Assembly: GCF_905171765.1 (NCBI RefSeq)
Contig: NC_053391.1
Location: 106,986,644 to 107,050,643 of the forward strand
Origin: Bufo bufo
Lineage: Eukaryota; Chordata; Amphibia; Anura; Bufonidae
Direction: 5' to 3'
DNA length: 64,000 nt
Of this stretch, positions 47,013 through 57,439 are shown piece after piece (within the stretch, counting starts at the first letter, position 1; every line of letters starts with the position of its first letter). A program made the position numbers and the translations under genes. A model generated the notes under the pieces. It did not search any database and was not told where the DNA came from. It worked only from the letters and a program-made list of their open reading frames with translations.

Positions 47013-47918
47013 CCGTTTGTGTTATTGGCATTGGACTCATGGATGTACTCAGGCCCAAATTTGTAGTGCCATTCACTGGCTGTCCAAAGGAGAAGGGTTG
47101 TGCAGAGATAGAAGTAGATGTTATACTTGATGATGGATTTATATTTGTATTGGACATCACCGTGTTTAGTCCTACATATGATTGTCTTGTCATTGTTGGG
47201 GGACATACTTGCGAAGTAGGTCTAATTTCTTGGGCAGGTCTCTTCGGTGGCTGATATCTGCCTTTCTTTGTTTTCCGTTTTGTTCCTATTCTGGAATTTT
47301 GGAAGCCCACACTTTGTACTGAGCCTTCTGTACCTGATGTATCTGTATCAGAGGTCTCTGTACGTCTCTGATAGGTGTTTCTGGTATTGTTTCTATTTTT
47401 CCAGATATACACTCTATCTGTTTCAAAGTCTTGACGGTCCCTAATATATCTTTTATCTCGTTTTGTAATAGATCTATATTTTTCTTAATTTTTTGCTCCA
47501 AATTTATGAATTCTGGATGTTGATTGAATTCTTGTATCTCCTTTATTTCTTTCTCTAATTGTTGGTCTAATTTAGCAAAAGAGATCTTTTCATTAACCAG
47601 TAGATACTTTATTAATCTTAATGAGCATTCAGTTGGGAGTTGCTCCCAGCCTTTTGTGAATTGTATATCCTCTAGATGTGTATTAGGTCGTAAAGGGATA
47701 CGCAGTCCTCTATATACTATTCCCTGTTGTATATATGTATCTAGGCTGGCTATTTCCCACCAGGCTCTGATGTGCTGACTGTATGTTTTATTCAGATTTT
47801 TGAATGCTATATTAATATCCGTCTGGTTCAATGGAATATTTGTATTAGAGAAGACTTGGCTCGCTTCAAGTGTCAGGCTTTCCAAATTCAGTTTTTGTTT
47901 TAGAAAACCTGCCATCAT
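46921..47918 (-). pseudogene. PLE3 ORF1, N-terminal accessory protein
   Basis: Homologue of PLE2 ORF1, broken by one frameshift near 47450 (frames 47918-47286 and 47412-46921). Conserved stretch: TDINIAFKNLNKTYSQHIR, YIQQGIVYRGLRI, LRPNTH, FTKGWEQLPTECSLR, then a Lys/Glu-rich coiled-coil-like region (LEKEIKEIQEF), a low-complexity Ser/Thr/Asn/Pro-rich part and the tail GVQLRDREKRGYIK. No enzyme motif is seen. The conservation of the first about 120 residues and of the last 14 across two diverged elements suggests it was under selection while the lineage was active. Confidence 0.8.
46975..46981 (-). promoter_or_regulatory. Candidate -1 ribosomal frameshift site, PLE3
   Basis: T TTT TTA in ORF1 phase (codons CTT TTT TTA). 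After a -1 slip the sequence reads RTGRGSIEGSRKKGLHQIGS, matching the layout in PLE2. The flanking CCCCTTTTTT can also pair with AAAAAAGGGG about 33 nt downstream, enclosing the site. Confidence 0.68.
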
Positions 47919-48966
47919 ACGATAGACCTAGGCAAGTATGTCACTCAGTTGACAGATGGACTAAATTTATGTCCTCATAGGTGTTGATATACGATTTTTA
48001 TACGGCATATGTCCCCAGAAGAAGTTTTCCTCTCTCTTATCGGGGTCACATAATTAGAGGGTTAACCTCAATTTACAAATGCACTGGTTCAAATGCACCC
48101 ACTAAACCCAGGAGGTCAAATTAAATATTCCAATAGTCTAGGACTATAATTTCCTGTTTCTGGTCTTATCATTAAAATATAACCTTTATTTATTTCTTTA
48201 TTAATCAATAAACCACAAAACAAAACGTGAAATTTTAAAAATACATATGGAGGGCTACTGTATTTTGGACTGAGGATATAGTGTCTCTGTTTTAATAGTA
48301 AATCAGAGGGATATTACTACATATCTCACTGAGGCTATGTGCAGGCTTTCTACTCACACCTATATTACTACACTTGATATCTGTAATGTCGACCGACACC
48401 AGGCATTCTATCACCAAGCCGCACTTATTTTAGCCAGTACCCTTTAAAGTGTTTCTCTGATTAGTATAATACTCCTATCTGTAACCCTCACAGTGGCTTC
48501 ACTGCCTAAGTAACTGCACTGTCCCTCAGATGTGTTCGGCGTCTGCAGATCACCTCACTACTTTTCCATCTTTTGCCCTACCATAATTCTTAAAAGTGTT
48601 TAAAATGTTTAAAGACGCAGCTCCCCCGAAATGTTTCACCGCGGATGCAAACTTTTCAGAGCATGGAAATTATAAGTCCTAACGCATGCGTAGATGGACT
48701 TAGGGCATAGATACAAACTTAGTATAAGTCCTAACGCCTGCGTACTAGCATACCGAGGAATAAGAAACATCTAAGTCTCGGATGCATGCGCAGACTATCT
48801 CTCTTTCGATTCTCCCCAGCAAGCCGGTAATTGAAAAAAGAATGGATATGATTGGCCCAGAAGGACATCACTCAACACGAGACCGAATGGCTATAGGTGA
48901 TTCAGAAGGTGAGATCCACCCTAAGGATATAAAGTATTTCCGGCAGGAGACGCTCGTGTTGATAGT

Positions 48967-49020
48967 AGCTCCATTTCCCCTGAAGACGCCGCATCTGCGG
49001 TGAAACATGTCGGGGGAGCT
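48967..49020 (+). ncRNA. Hammerhead motif in the inverted PLE3 copy
   Basis: Same sequence as the motif at 43274-43327 but on the plus strand, inside the inverted terminal copy. A third, truncated version lies on the minus strand near 48620-48660, where stem II is cut by the inversion junction. Confidence 0.68.
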
Positions 49021-49484
49021 GCGTCTTTAAACACTTTTAAGAATTATGGTAGGGCAAAAGATGGAAAAGTAGTGAGGCGATCTGCAGACGCCGAACACAT
49101 CTGAGGGACAGTGCAGTTACTTAGGCAGTGAAGCCACTGTGAGGGTTACAGATAGGAGTATTATACTAATCAGAGAAACACTTTAAAGAGTACTGGCTAA
49201 AATAAGAGCGGCTTGGTGATAGAATGCCTGGTGTCGGTTGACATTACAGACATCAAGTGTAGTAATATAGGTGTGAGTAGAAAGCCTGCACATAGCCTCA
49301 GTGAGATATGTAGTAATATTCCTCTGATTTACTATTAAAACAGAGACACTATACCCTCAGTCCAAAATACAGTAGCCCTCCATATGTATTTTTAAAATTT
49401 CTTGTTTTGTTTTGTGGTTTATTGATTAATAAAGAAATAAATTAAGGTTATATTTTAATAATAAGACCAGAAACAGGAAATTAT

Positions 49485-49589
49485 GCTGCGGGCATAATAA
49501 CTGATAAGCGCATCCGCTTGTCAACTGAAAATGCTGACAGTTTGACTCTTATCAACAACTCTTATGAACAAGGCCTGGATTGCCGCTGA
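49485..49589 (+). pseudogene. hAT3 transposase, C-terminal end
   Basis: Immediately right of PLE3: AAGIITDKRIRLSTENADSL, then TLINNSYEQGLDCR and a stop. It corresponds to the last part of the hAT dimerisation domain (compare GGIITDKRSRLSTANVDKL in hAT1). Everything between RKVFRSL (42930) and this point is gone. Confidence 0.85.
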
Positions 49590-49777
49590 CTTCTCTACTC
49601 CACCAGAGGAAAGCGGCTGAACATAAAGGCACTCTAAATGTGGCTTTTATGGTGTATTGAATACACTGTATTCCCATGCACCCCTTCCACCACAAAAAAG
49701 GGTATATGGTTCAATCTTCCTTTTTTCGTCCTCCTCCTCCATCATATCAACATGCTTATTAGGCTGCCCTCGCTCAT

Positions 49778-51450
49778 AATGTTTTAGATGGTCAGATCAG
49801 CAGCAGGCCCTCGCCCCTAATGTTTTAAATGGTCAGATCAGCAGCAGGCCCTCACCCCTAATGTTTTAGAGCAGGGGTGGCCAACCTTACAGATACAAAG
49901 AGCCCAAAAAAAAAAAAAGTATGACTACCAGGAGCCACAAGCTATACATTTACACACAAGTCACGGTATGTTTTGCCCTATAGGATGCACCTAGGTTTTA
50001 GCAGAGAAAAATAAGTTAAAACATTTTTTTTTCATCTGATCTGAGTTTTTTTTCTTATTTTTCATTAGCAGAGAAGAAAAGAAAAAAATTATTTTACATC
50101 AGACCCCTAATGCTCATCTCATCTAAGATAAGATCCCCAATCCTTATCAGAACTCCAAATCAGACCCCCAAAATAAGACCCCCAATGCTCAGATGAGTCA
50201 ACACAAATCAGACTCCCAGTGTCAGACACCCCGTGCTCAGATCAGACACCCCGAACGTAATTTTTGCGTTCACCGCATAGGAAATATTTTTTTATATTTT
50301 AATAGTTCACACTTTTTTGGGCATGGTGATATGTAATATGTTTATTTTTTGTAAATTTTATATGTAAAATTGAGAAAGGGAGCAATTAAAAATTTCAGTA
50401 TTTTATTTATTTTTTTAACTTTTTTATTAACTTTGTATTTACTATTAGCCCCCTTAGGGGCTAGAACTCTTGTCCTATTCACCCTAATAGAGCTCTATTA
50501 GGGTGAATAGGACTTCACAATGTCCCTGCTGCCCGGTGCACAGTACACACAGCAGCAGGGAGCTTACCATGGCAGCCAGGGCTTCAGTAGCTTCCTGGCT
50601 GTCATGGTAACAGATTAGAGCCCAGCAATTACACTGCTGGGGCTTCAATCGGAACTGCTACCAATGAAGAGTGTTGAGGGGACCCTGAGACCACTGGCAC
50701 CAATGATACTAATACTTGGGGGGGGCACTGCGCCACCAATGGTTAGAAATTATAATACTAGGGGGGTGGGGGTGCACTGTGTCACCAATGAATGTAATTA
50801 ACACATTAATTCAAGTATGGCAGGCAGCGGGTGGCGGAGGCGGTATCACATACCCGGCCTCAACAACAGGGCATGCGATCCGCCGAACTGCAGCATCTAA
50901 CCCCTCAGGTGCGGCACCTGAGGGGTTAATTTCCGCGGTTCAGTGGATCACATGCCCTGTTATTGAGGCTGGGTGCTGGGTATGTGATACCGCCACCAGC
51001 ACCAGCTGCCTCCTATACTTGAAGTAATGTGTTAATTACATTCATTGGTGGCGCAGTGGCCACAGCCGCTCCCCTTCTCCTCCCTGCTATCTCCCCATTG
51101 GTGGCAGCGGCAGCCACGTCACAGTGGAGAGGAAGGGAGGGACTCTCTTCTTCTCCACTGTGCTAGTGAAGAGAACATGGTGCGCGCTGAGAGCATCGCC
51201 TGCCATGTTCTCTATTAGGCCGCGCAGCTGCTTCCCAGCTCCACCGCTAGAGCCGCACTTTAAGCGGTAAAGAGTCGCATGTGGGTTGGCCACCCCTGTT
51301 TTAGAGGGTCAGCTCTGCAGCAGACCCTCACCCCTAATGTTTTAGATGGTCAGATCAGCAGCAGGCGCTCGCCCCTAATGTTTTAGAGGGTCACCAGCAA
51401 GCCCTTGCTCTTAATGTTTTTGAGGGTCACCAGCAGGCCATCAATCATAA
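49778..51450 (+). repeat. About 41-bp tandem repeat, 3' region of hAT3
   Basis: AATGTTTTAGATGGTCAGAT units at 49778, 49819 and 49860, then interrupted by a MITE (49872-51298) and continued at 51336, 51377 and 51412. The spacing is 41 bp at first, becoming irregular later. Confidence 0.85.
49872..51298. mobile_element. 1.4-kb hAT-type MITE in the hAT3 repeats
   Basis: Terminal inverted repeats CAGGGGTGGCCAACC and GGTTGGCCACCCCTG with a perfect 8-bp duplication TTTTAGAG (49864-49871 and 51299-51306). It contains a segment related to 15410-15540 (ACCATGGCAGCCA...) and an internal inverted repeat at about 50773-51060 with arms around GTATCACATACCCGGCCTC. No coding sequence. Confidence 0.92.
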
Positions 51451-52053
51451 TTTTTCAAGGGTGTGTATGATGCCCTCCTTTATGTGTAATAAAGGGTGTA
51501 TTGGAGTGCCGGTTCCGTGTAAGATTTGGCAGCCCTTTCACTTAGTGCATAGGCTTTATGAGTGTAGGAGTCCCACTACCTGAACAATTGTACCACAATG
51601 TGAATGAGGCCCTCCTTTATGTGATATACAGGTTGTATCGAAGTGCCTCTTCCTTGTAAATTTTGGCAGCTCTTGCACTTTATATACAAGTAAATATACA
51701 GGAAAGAATGTTTCCTAACAATTTTTTCTCTAAAATCGATTTTATCTTCGGTTTTGTGCGCTGTCAGTCTGTAAAAGTGGCGTACTACTTGGACAACATT
51801 GTTCCCAGCAGTGACCTGGGAGTCCAAAACATCCTCCTCATGCTGTTCTCGAACCATTTCAGTGGTGTTTCCATCAATTTCTAACCTTTTCCTGTGAAAA
51901 AGACATCCTCCCCTCTTTAGAGCAGAGGATTCCTGGTTTAATGCTCTGGTTCTCCCAGTGATTTTCATTGTGCTCTGGTGCTCTGTAGAGCACCCGAGCA
52001 TCCCAAAGTGTTCTACTCGAGCACCCGAGCACTTTGGTGCTCGATCAACACTA
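51450..52053. other. hAT3 right subterminal region
   Basis: Non-coding. GCCCTCCTTTATGTG segments recur at about 51473 and 51610; GAGCACCCGAGCA motifs are clustered at 51985-52045 before the right terminus. No gene is seen. Confidence 0.6.
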
Positions 52054-52410
52054 GTAGTTATATCTTGTAAAGCCTTTTGTGACGTGTATTAGCGCAAAAA
52101 GAAATTTTACATTTTACAATACATTTACTGCTCTGCGGTGCACTTATATGTAGTAAAGGCTTTGATGGGGAGTTTTAGCGGAAAAAGAAAAAACATATTT
52201 GCCGCTCAGCGGTGTAGTTATTTCTTGTAAAGCCTTTTGTGACGTGTATTAGCGCAAAAATAAAAAATAAATTTACCGCTCTGCGGTGCACTTATCTATA
52301 GTAAAGGCTTTGGTGGGATGTTTTAGCGGAAAAAGAAAATATATATTTTCCGCTCAGCGGTGTAGGTTTTTCTTGTAAAGCCTTTTGTGACGTGTATTAG
52401 CACACCGCAC
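52054..52410. repeat. About 148-bp tandem repeat, part right of hAT3
   Basis: Continuation of the array broken by hAT3; GTGACGTGTATTAGC recurs at 52079, 52239 and 52387. Joining 40588 to 52062 restores the unbroken repeat unit, which confirms the hAT3 target site. Confidence 0.85.
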
Positions 52411-52420
52411 TCTATTATTG

Positions 52421-52670
52421 TGCCACTTTTAGCCTCCTGATACTGCCGCCACCTACAGGCTCTGTCATTGTGCCACTCTGTGGCCTCCTCATGCTTCTTT
52501 CACCTTCAGACTCTTTCATTGTGCCACTCTGTGGCCTCCTGATGCTGCCACCACCTACATACTCTGTCATTGGGACACTCTGTGGTCTCCTCATGCTGCT
52601 TCCATCTCACCACTATGTCATAGGGCCACTCTGTGGACTGCTCATGCTGTTTCCACCCTCCCCACTTAAT
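52421..52670. repeat. 51-bp tandem repeat
   Basis: Five units around TGCCACTCTGTGGCCTCCT (52471, 52522, 52573 and 52624, period 51 bp = 17 codons). Open frames on both strands result from the period and are not genes. Confidence 0.88.
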
Positions 52671-53429
52671 GACTGTATCACTATCTAGCTTTTTTGGCTT
52701 GGCTGACATCATCATTTATTTAATCCGTCTTCTGATCTGTCAGAAGGAAGGAAAAATGAGACGCACAACGGATCCTATCTGTATAGCAGCTGTAAGCCTT
52801 GTATGGTCCCATCAGATTTGGCTTATGATTTGGTAGCCAAAAGCAGGAGTGGGTATAAAACACAGAAGACATGCAACTATTCCATTCACGAGCCATCTCT
52901 GTTTTGGATCTACTCCTGTTTTTTTTTGCATTAGCAATACTGATGGATTACTGACCAAATTCTGACCGAGTGAAGGCGGATGCTCCACAGACAGGAAACA
53001 TTTTTTGTGGGTTATTGTTCTGACGGATGAGAGGAAGGGCAAAATAATCAGTGACATTAAAACATACTTACTGATGACACCCTCTCCACTCTGTCGGGGG
53101 GCTCTATTTGTACAAGCATTTAATAGAACAGGTTCTGTAGACCGCTATGTGGAATCAGCTGACGAGGGTGTAAAAGAAGTGAGCTTCTTCTTGGTGCTAA
53201 CATCCACCACCTGTAAGGCTGAGTTCATGCTTGATTTATTTGGTCAGTTTTGGCCCCGTGACTGCCCAAATAAGTGAAGTGTGCAGTGATTCTAAGTGCA
53301 ACGCCTGTCATCTGCATGTCATACGGACTCACAGTATTATTTCCCTACTAAAGCAGACTCACTATGCTTGTTATTGCAAGGCACAGTGTTCTTTACCACT
53401 ATAAAGGCTCTCTGCAGCCAGGAAATTGA

Positions 53430-53508
53430 ATTTTTTTAATGTAATTCGCCGAACCCAAAACATTGGCGAACCGGTGAATCGAATTTTTTTCAAATTTGCT
53501 CATATCTA
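53430..53508. mobile_element. Right terminus of an outer hAT-like element
   Basis: The inward reading CTAGATATGAGCAAATTTGA is a hAT-type end like those of the neighbours, followed by GGTTCGCCAATG. It would be the right end of the element carrying the 148-bp and 51-bp arrays. Its left end was not found. Confidence 0.5.
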
Positions 53509-54045
53509 GTGGCTACCATTTTGAGTGATTCATGCGGGAGGAACTTTTTGGGAGGAACTTCGTCATGATTTCGATTCATATAGAATCGAATCATTTATCT
53601 CTATTCGCGTGGAATACAGCGCAGTTATGGCATGCAAAATGGCAGCGTTTATTTTAAATCTAAAATAACAGAGATGTAAAAATGTACAATTTTATTTTAA
53701 GTTAAATTCATGAACAATGCTGCTACAATGTATCACTTATATAGCGCTTCATAGTGGTATCTGGTGTAAGACATGGCTTCTTCCACGGCTAGCACAGTCT
53801 GCAGCTGCAGTCTGTTTCTTTATATTCCCAAATACCTACAGAGTTAGGAGGACAATTCTGCAGAGGAAGGCATTTGACTTTTTCTAATTTGTTTTTAGAC
53901 ACAGCAATTTGTGTCTTTCCACTTCAGTCCAGGCTCCTGAGCAGTCCCAATTTGGATGGCAGGATCCTTGAGGAACAAATAAGAATCCCAGACAGACATC
54001 CATTTATGCATCTCTGTGAATGCGTTCTCTCCAAGTACAAAATCT
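53509..54045 (-). other. 3' UTR and downstream flank of the SLC13-like gene
   Basis: Directly downstream of the stop codon of the terminal exon in minus-strand sense. Possible polyadenylation signals (AATAAA on the minus strand, TTTATT on the plus) lie at about 53646 and 53692. Apart from short frames nothing coding is seen. The UTR end cannot be fixed by eye. Confidence 0.45.
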
Positions 54046-54174
54046 CTAAGGCTTTCCTGTGGAGTTTGCCCAAGTAGGAAACGTACCCAGGTCAAACATA
54101 TAAAATCCCCAGCTGTTAATGGCCAACGTGATAACAAGAACTCCTATGATATTCAGAACAAATCCTGATTTTGC
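54046..54174 (-). CDS. slc13a2: SLC13 family cotransporter, terminal coding exon
   Basis: The last 42 codons plus TAG of a sodium-coupled di/tricarboxylate transporter in the plasma membrane. Splice acceptor TTTTCTCTGCAG ends at 54175; reading in phase 0 gives AKSGFVLNIIGVLVITLAIN, then SWGFYMFDLGTFPTWANST and GKP. This is the last transmembrane helix and the short outside tail with an NST glycosylation sequon, as in vertebrate SLC13A2, A3 and A5. It follows the exon at 59736-59873. SLC13A2 (NaDC1) is the best guess from INSWG and the neighbouring exon, but SLC13A5 or an amphibian paralogue cannot be excluded. Confidence 0.88.
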   Translation of the reverse strand, partial: AKSGFVLNIIGVLVITLAINSWGFYMFDLGTFPTWANSTGKP

Positions 54175-54315
54175 CTGCAGAGAAAATAGAAAGAAAAACT
54201 CATATCATAATAGAAGTATAATAGTGTCTTTCATGTGTCTAAATTCATAGCAAAACCAATCTGCCAACTATATAGAAAAAGCATTTATTCGTATTTAGCA
54301 CATATGTAACTTTAA

Positions 54316-55002
54316 AGCGAACCTTTCACCTGGATTTCACTTAATAAACTATTACCAGTACCTTATAGATTATCCTCATTCTGTTTCAATGCATTCTTGT
54401 GCCGCTTTCCTGGGATGTATATTCATGAAAAAAACGACTTATAAAGTCCTCGTCTCCAGCTCCTGAAGTCACGCTAGAAGTCAAGGGAGTAGCCCTTCCC
54501 TCACCCCGGGCTGTAATTCCCCTGCCCTAACCCCTCCTCTAAGTAGTGTAACTGACACCCGGCTCAGTCGCCGGGACCGCGCTTGTACAGGCGGCGCATG
54601 CGTCGTCGGACTCAAGCGCGATCCTGTAACTGAATCGCGCGTGAGGAAGAGAAGACAGGCAGGTATCGGGGACGGCGCATGCGCGATTCAGTTACAGGAT
54701 CACGCTTGAGTCCGCGCGATAGACGCCTGTACAAGCGCGGTCCCGGCGACTGAGCCGGGTGTCAGTTACACTACTTAGAGGAGGGGTTAGGGCAGGGGAG
54801 TTACAGCCCAGAGTGAGGGAAGGGCTACCCCCTTGACTTCTAGCGTGACTTCAGGAGCTGGAGACAAGGACTTTATAAGTCGTTTTTTTTCATGAATATA
54901 CATCCCAGGAAAGCGGCACAAGAATGCATTGAAACAGAATGAGGATAATCTATAAGGTACTGGTAATAGTTTATTAAGTGAAATCCAGGTGAAAGGTTCG
55001 CT
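54316..55002. mobile_element. 687-bp palindromic MITE, TTAA target
   Basis: Begins AGCGAACCTTTCACCTGG and ends with its reverse complement, with TTAA on both sides (54312-54315 and 55003-55006). The arms pair for more than 300 bp with few mismatches around a centre near 54650. The TTAA target fits piggyBac or Kolobok/T2-type elements; the family is not decided. It lies in the last intron of the SLC13-like gene. Confidence 0.88.
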
Positions 55003-55189
55003 TTAAAGCTCACTGACTGGTCTTTTTTTATAAACAATTATGTTCCTCATGAAATAATTCTGGAACATCATATCTTAGAACCTTGTATTGTGTCATTCTT
55101 CTGTTATCCCTCCTAGGCATTCAAGTGTCATTAGCAGCAATTTTCCAACGACAGTACCTATTTTAAGACCTACTCTGCAGATCTGGCAT

Positions 55190-57431
55190 GTAAATGTCAC
55201 AAATGTTTGCTGAATACCTCAAACATATGGTCAATATAAATGTAGTTTAGATCTGACAGATCAGACATAGTACAAAGGACAAAGTAGCGCCCCCTACTCT
55301 CAGAACCTCCAAACACAGACCAAAGCAGCCTTGGCTTACACCGCAAACTTGATTCCTCCAGCGTTGCTCCAGGAGTGCTGAACACGTATGGAGAGAAACT
55401 CATACACCAGAGAACTTCCTCCATTACAAATTCATGCTAAGAACCTATAACTTTGCCCTCCACTTCGCCAAACAAACACACTTCACCACCCTCATCTCCT
55501 CACTGTCCAACAACCCAAAAAAACTCTTTGACACTTTTCACTCCCTCCTCATTCCTAAAGTTCAGACACCCATCACAGACGTCTCTGCTGAAGACCTGGC
55601 TGCCTACTTCACAGAGAAAATAGAAAACATCCGGCATGAAATCAGCTCCCAGCTCCTAAGTTTTATTGATCCTCTTCCCCCCATATCTCCTCCCGCTCAC
55701 TGTCCACGTTTGACCCAGTCATGGAAGAAGAAGTCTCCAGGCTCCTCTCTTCTTCTCATCCTACCACATCTACTTCTGACCCCATTCCCTCACACCTACT
55801 CCAGTTTCTCTATCTCAGGCTGTCACGACTCACCTAACAAAAATCTTCAACCTATCTCTCTCTCTCTCTTCTGGTATCTTCCCCTCCTCTTTCAAACACT
55901 CTATCGTTACTCCATTCCAAAAAATAAAAAAAACTCTTGACACATCCTGCACAACTAACTACAGACCAGTCTCCAATTTTCCCTTAATCTCTAAGCTCCT
56001 GGAGAGTTTGGTCTACTCTCGCCTCATACGCTATCTCTCTGCTCACTCACTCCTTGATTTACAATTACAATTACAATCTGGTTTCCACAACCTACATTCG
56101 ACAGAAACTGCAAAAGTGACAAATGACCTCCTGACAGCAAAACACAACGGTGACTACTCTCTGCTCATTCCCCTTGACCTCTCTGCAGCTTTCAACACTG
56201 TAGACCACCATCCCCTACTCACCATGATCCAGTCTATCAGCCTAAAGGACACTGCCCTCTCCTGGTTTTCTTCATATCTCTCTTACTCTCTCACTCTTTC
56301 AGTGTATCATTCGCTGGCTCCACTTCTTCTCCTCTCCCTCTCACTGTTGGGGTTCCTCAGGGTTCAGTCCTAGGACCGTTCCTCTCTCTACACAGCCCCA
56401 ATAGGACAGAGCATCAGCAGATTTGGTTTCCAGTACCATCTCTATGATGATGACGCACAACTATATACTTCACCCCCCTACATCACCCCTGCTGTTCTAC
56501 AGAACACCAGTGACTGACTGTCCGCCATCTCTAATATCATGTCCTCTCTCAATCTAAAACTGAATCTTTTGGAAACTGAACTTCTTGTGTTCTCTCCATC
56601 TACTAACCTAACAAAACCTGATCTCCCTCTCAGTGTGCGACACCATCATCACTCCTAGGCAGCACACCCACTGTCTCAGTGTGACGTTTGACACTGATCT
56701 CTCCTTCGCGCCCTATATTCAGTCTCTCGCCCGCTCATGCCGCCTGCGTCTCAAAATCATTTCTAGAATCTGCCCCTTTCTCACTATGGAAACAACAAAA
56801 ACTCTCATTGTCGCCCTGATCCATTCCTGCCTCGATTATTGTAACTCACTATTATTTGGCCTCCCACTCACCAGACTCTCCACTCTCCAATCTATTTTCA
56901 ATGCAGCAGCCAGAATCACTTATCTGTCTAACCGTTACTCCGATGCCTCCGCCCTGTGCCAGTCATTGCACTGGTTGTCCATACAGTATAGGATCAAATT
57001 AAAACTGCTTGTCCTCACCCACAAAGCCCTCCACAGTGCTGCACCCCCTTATATCTGTTCCCTCATCTTTGTCTACCACCCTACTTGTGCTCTCTGTTCA
57101 GCCAATGACTTACGACTTACTTCCACCATAATCCAAACCTCTCACTCCGGGTAAAAGACTTCTCCCAATATGCACCAGTTCTCTGGAATACCGTACCTCA
57201 GGAAATTAGGGTAAACCACAATATACACAGTTTAAGGTGCTCCTTCAAAACACATCTTGTTAGAGTGGCCTATCACATCCCCTGATCTAACCACTCTCCA
57301 TATATAGACCATCTATCATTTCCTGAACCTGATCCTCCACCAAACTCTCCACTGCATCCAAAAGCACTTCCTATATTGGCTACTGACCGGCTCATGCAGC
57401 TTTATATGTGCTCCCCTATTCTCCCAAGATG
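55190..57431 (+). pseudogene. L2/CR1-type LINE, reverse-transcriptase region
   Basis: 5'-truncated non-LTR retrotransposon. Read with several frame corrections: [99 protein letters not shown] (RT motif A), [11 protein letters not shown] (motif B), [13 protein letters not shown] (motif C, where the usual YADD reads YDDD), then CLDYCNSLLFGLP and LHWLSIQYRIKLKLLVLTHK near the C-terminus. The order and wording fit the L2/CR1 group. Multiple stops and shifts mean it is inactive. A hAT MITE is inserted in its 3' UTR; the tail resumes at 59493. Confidence 0.88.
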
Positions 57432-57439
57432 GCTGGACC

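Larger units (their letters stand above)
42932..49484 (-). mobile_element. PLE3, Penelope-like element with inverted terminal copy
   Basis: Minus-strand element related to PLE2. Transcript order: pseudo-LTR (about 48640-48123), ORF1 (47918-46921), RT (46799-45111), endonuclease (45140-44478), 3' non-coding part with hammerhead (43327-43274) and second pseudo-LTR copy (to 42932). Beyond the upstream pseudo-LTR, 48660-49484 is an inverted copy of the 3' part (reverse complement of about 43640-42950). The copy at 42932 lacks about 160 bp present at 48317-48470. Inverted or tandem partial copies are typical of Penelope insertions. Confidence 0.88.
40589..52053 (+). mobile_element. hAT3, 11.5-kb hAT element containing other insertions
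   Basis: The left end is TAGTGTTGGACGAGCATAC; the right end reads inward TAGTGTTGATCGAGCACC. A perfect 8-bp target duplication GTAGTTAT lies at 40581-40588 and 52054-52061. Inside: a hAT MITE, a TTA MITE, about 92-bp repeats, the N-terminal half of a transposase, PLE3, a transposase C-terminus, about 41-bp repeats and another hAT MITE. The subterminal GAGCACCCGAGCA motifs differ from hAT1/hAT2, so it is a different subfamily. Confidence 0.92.
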
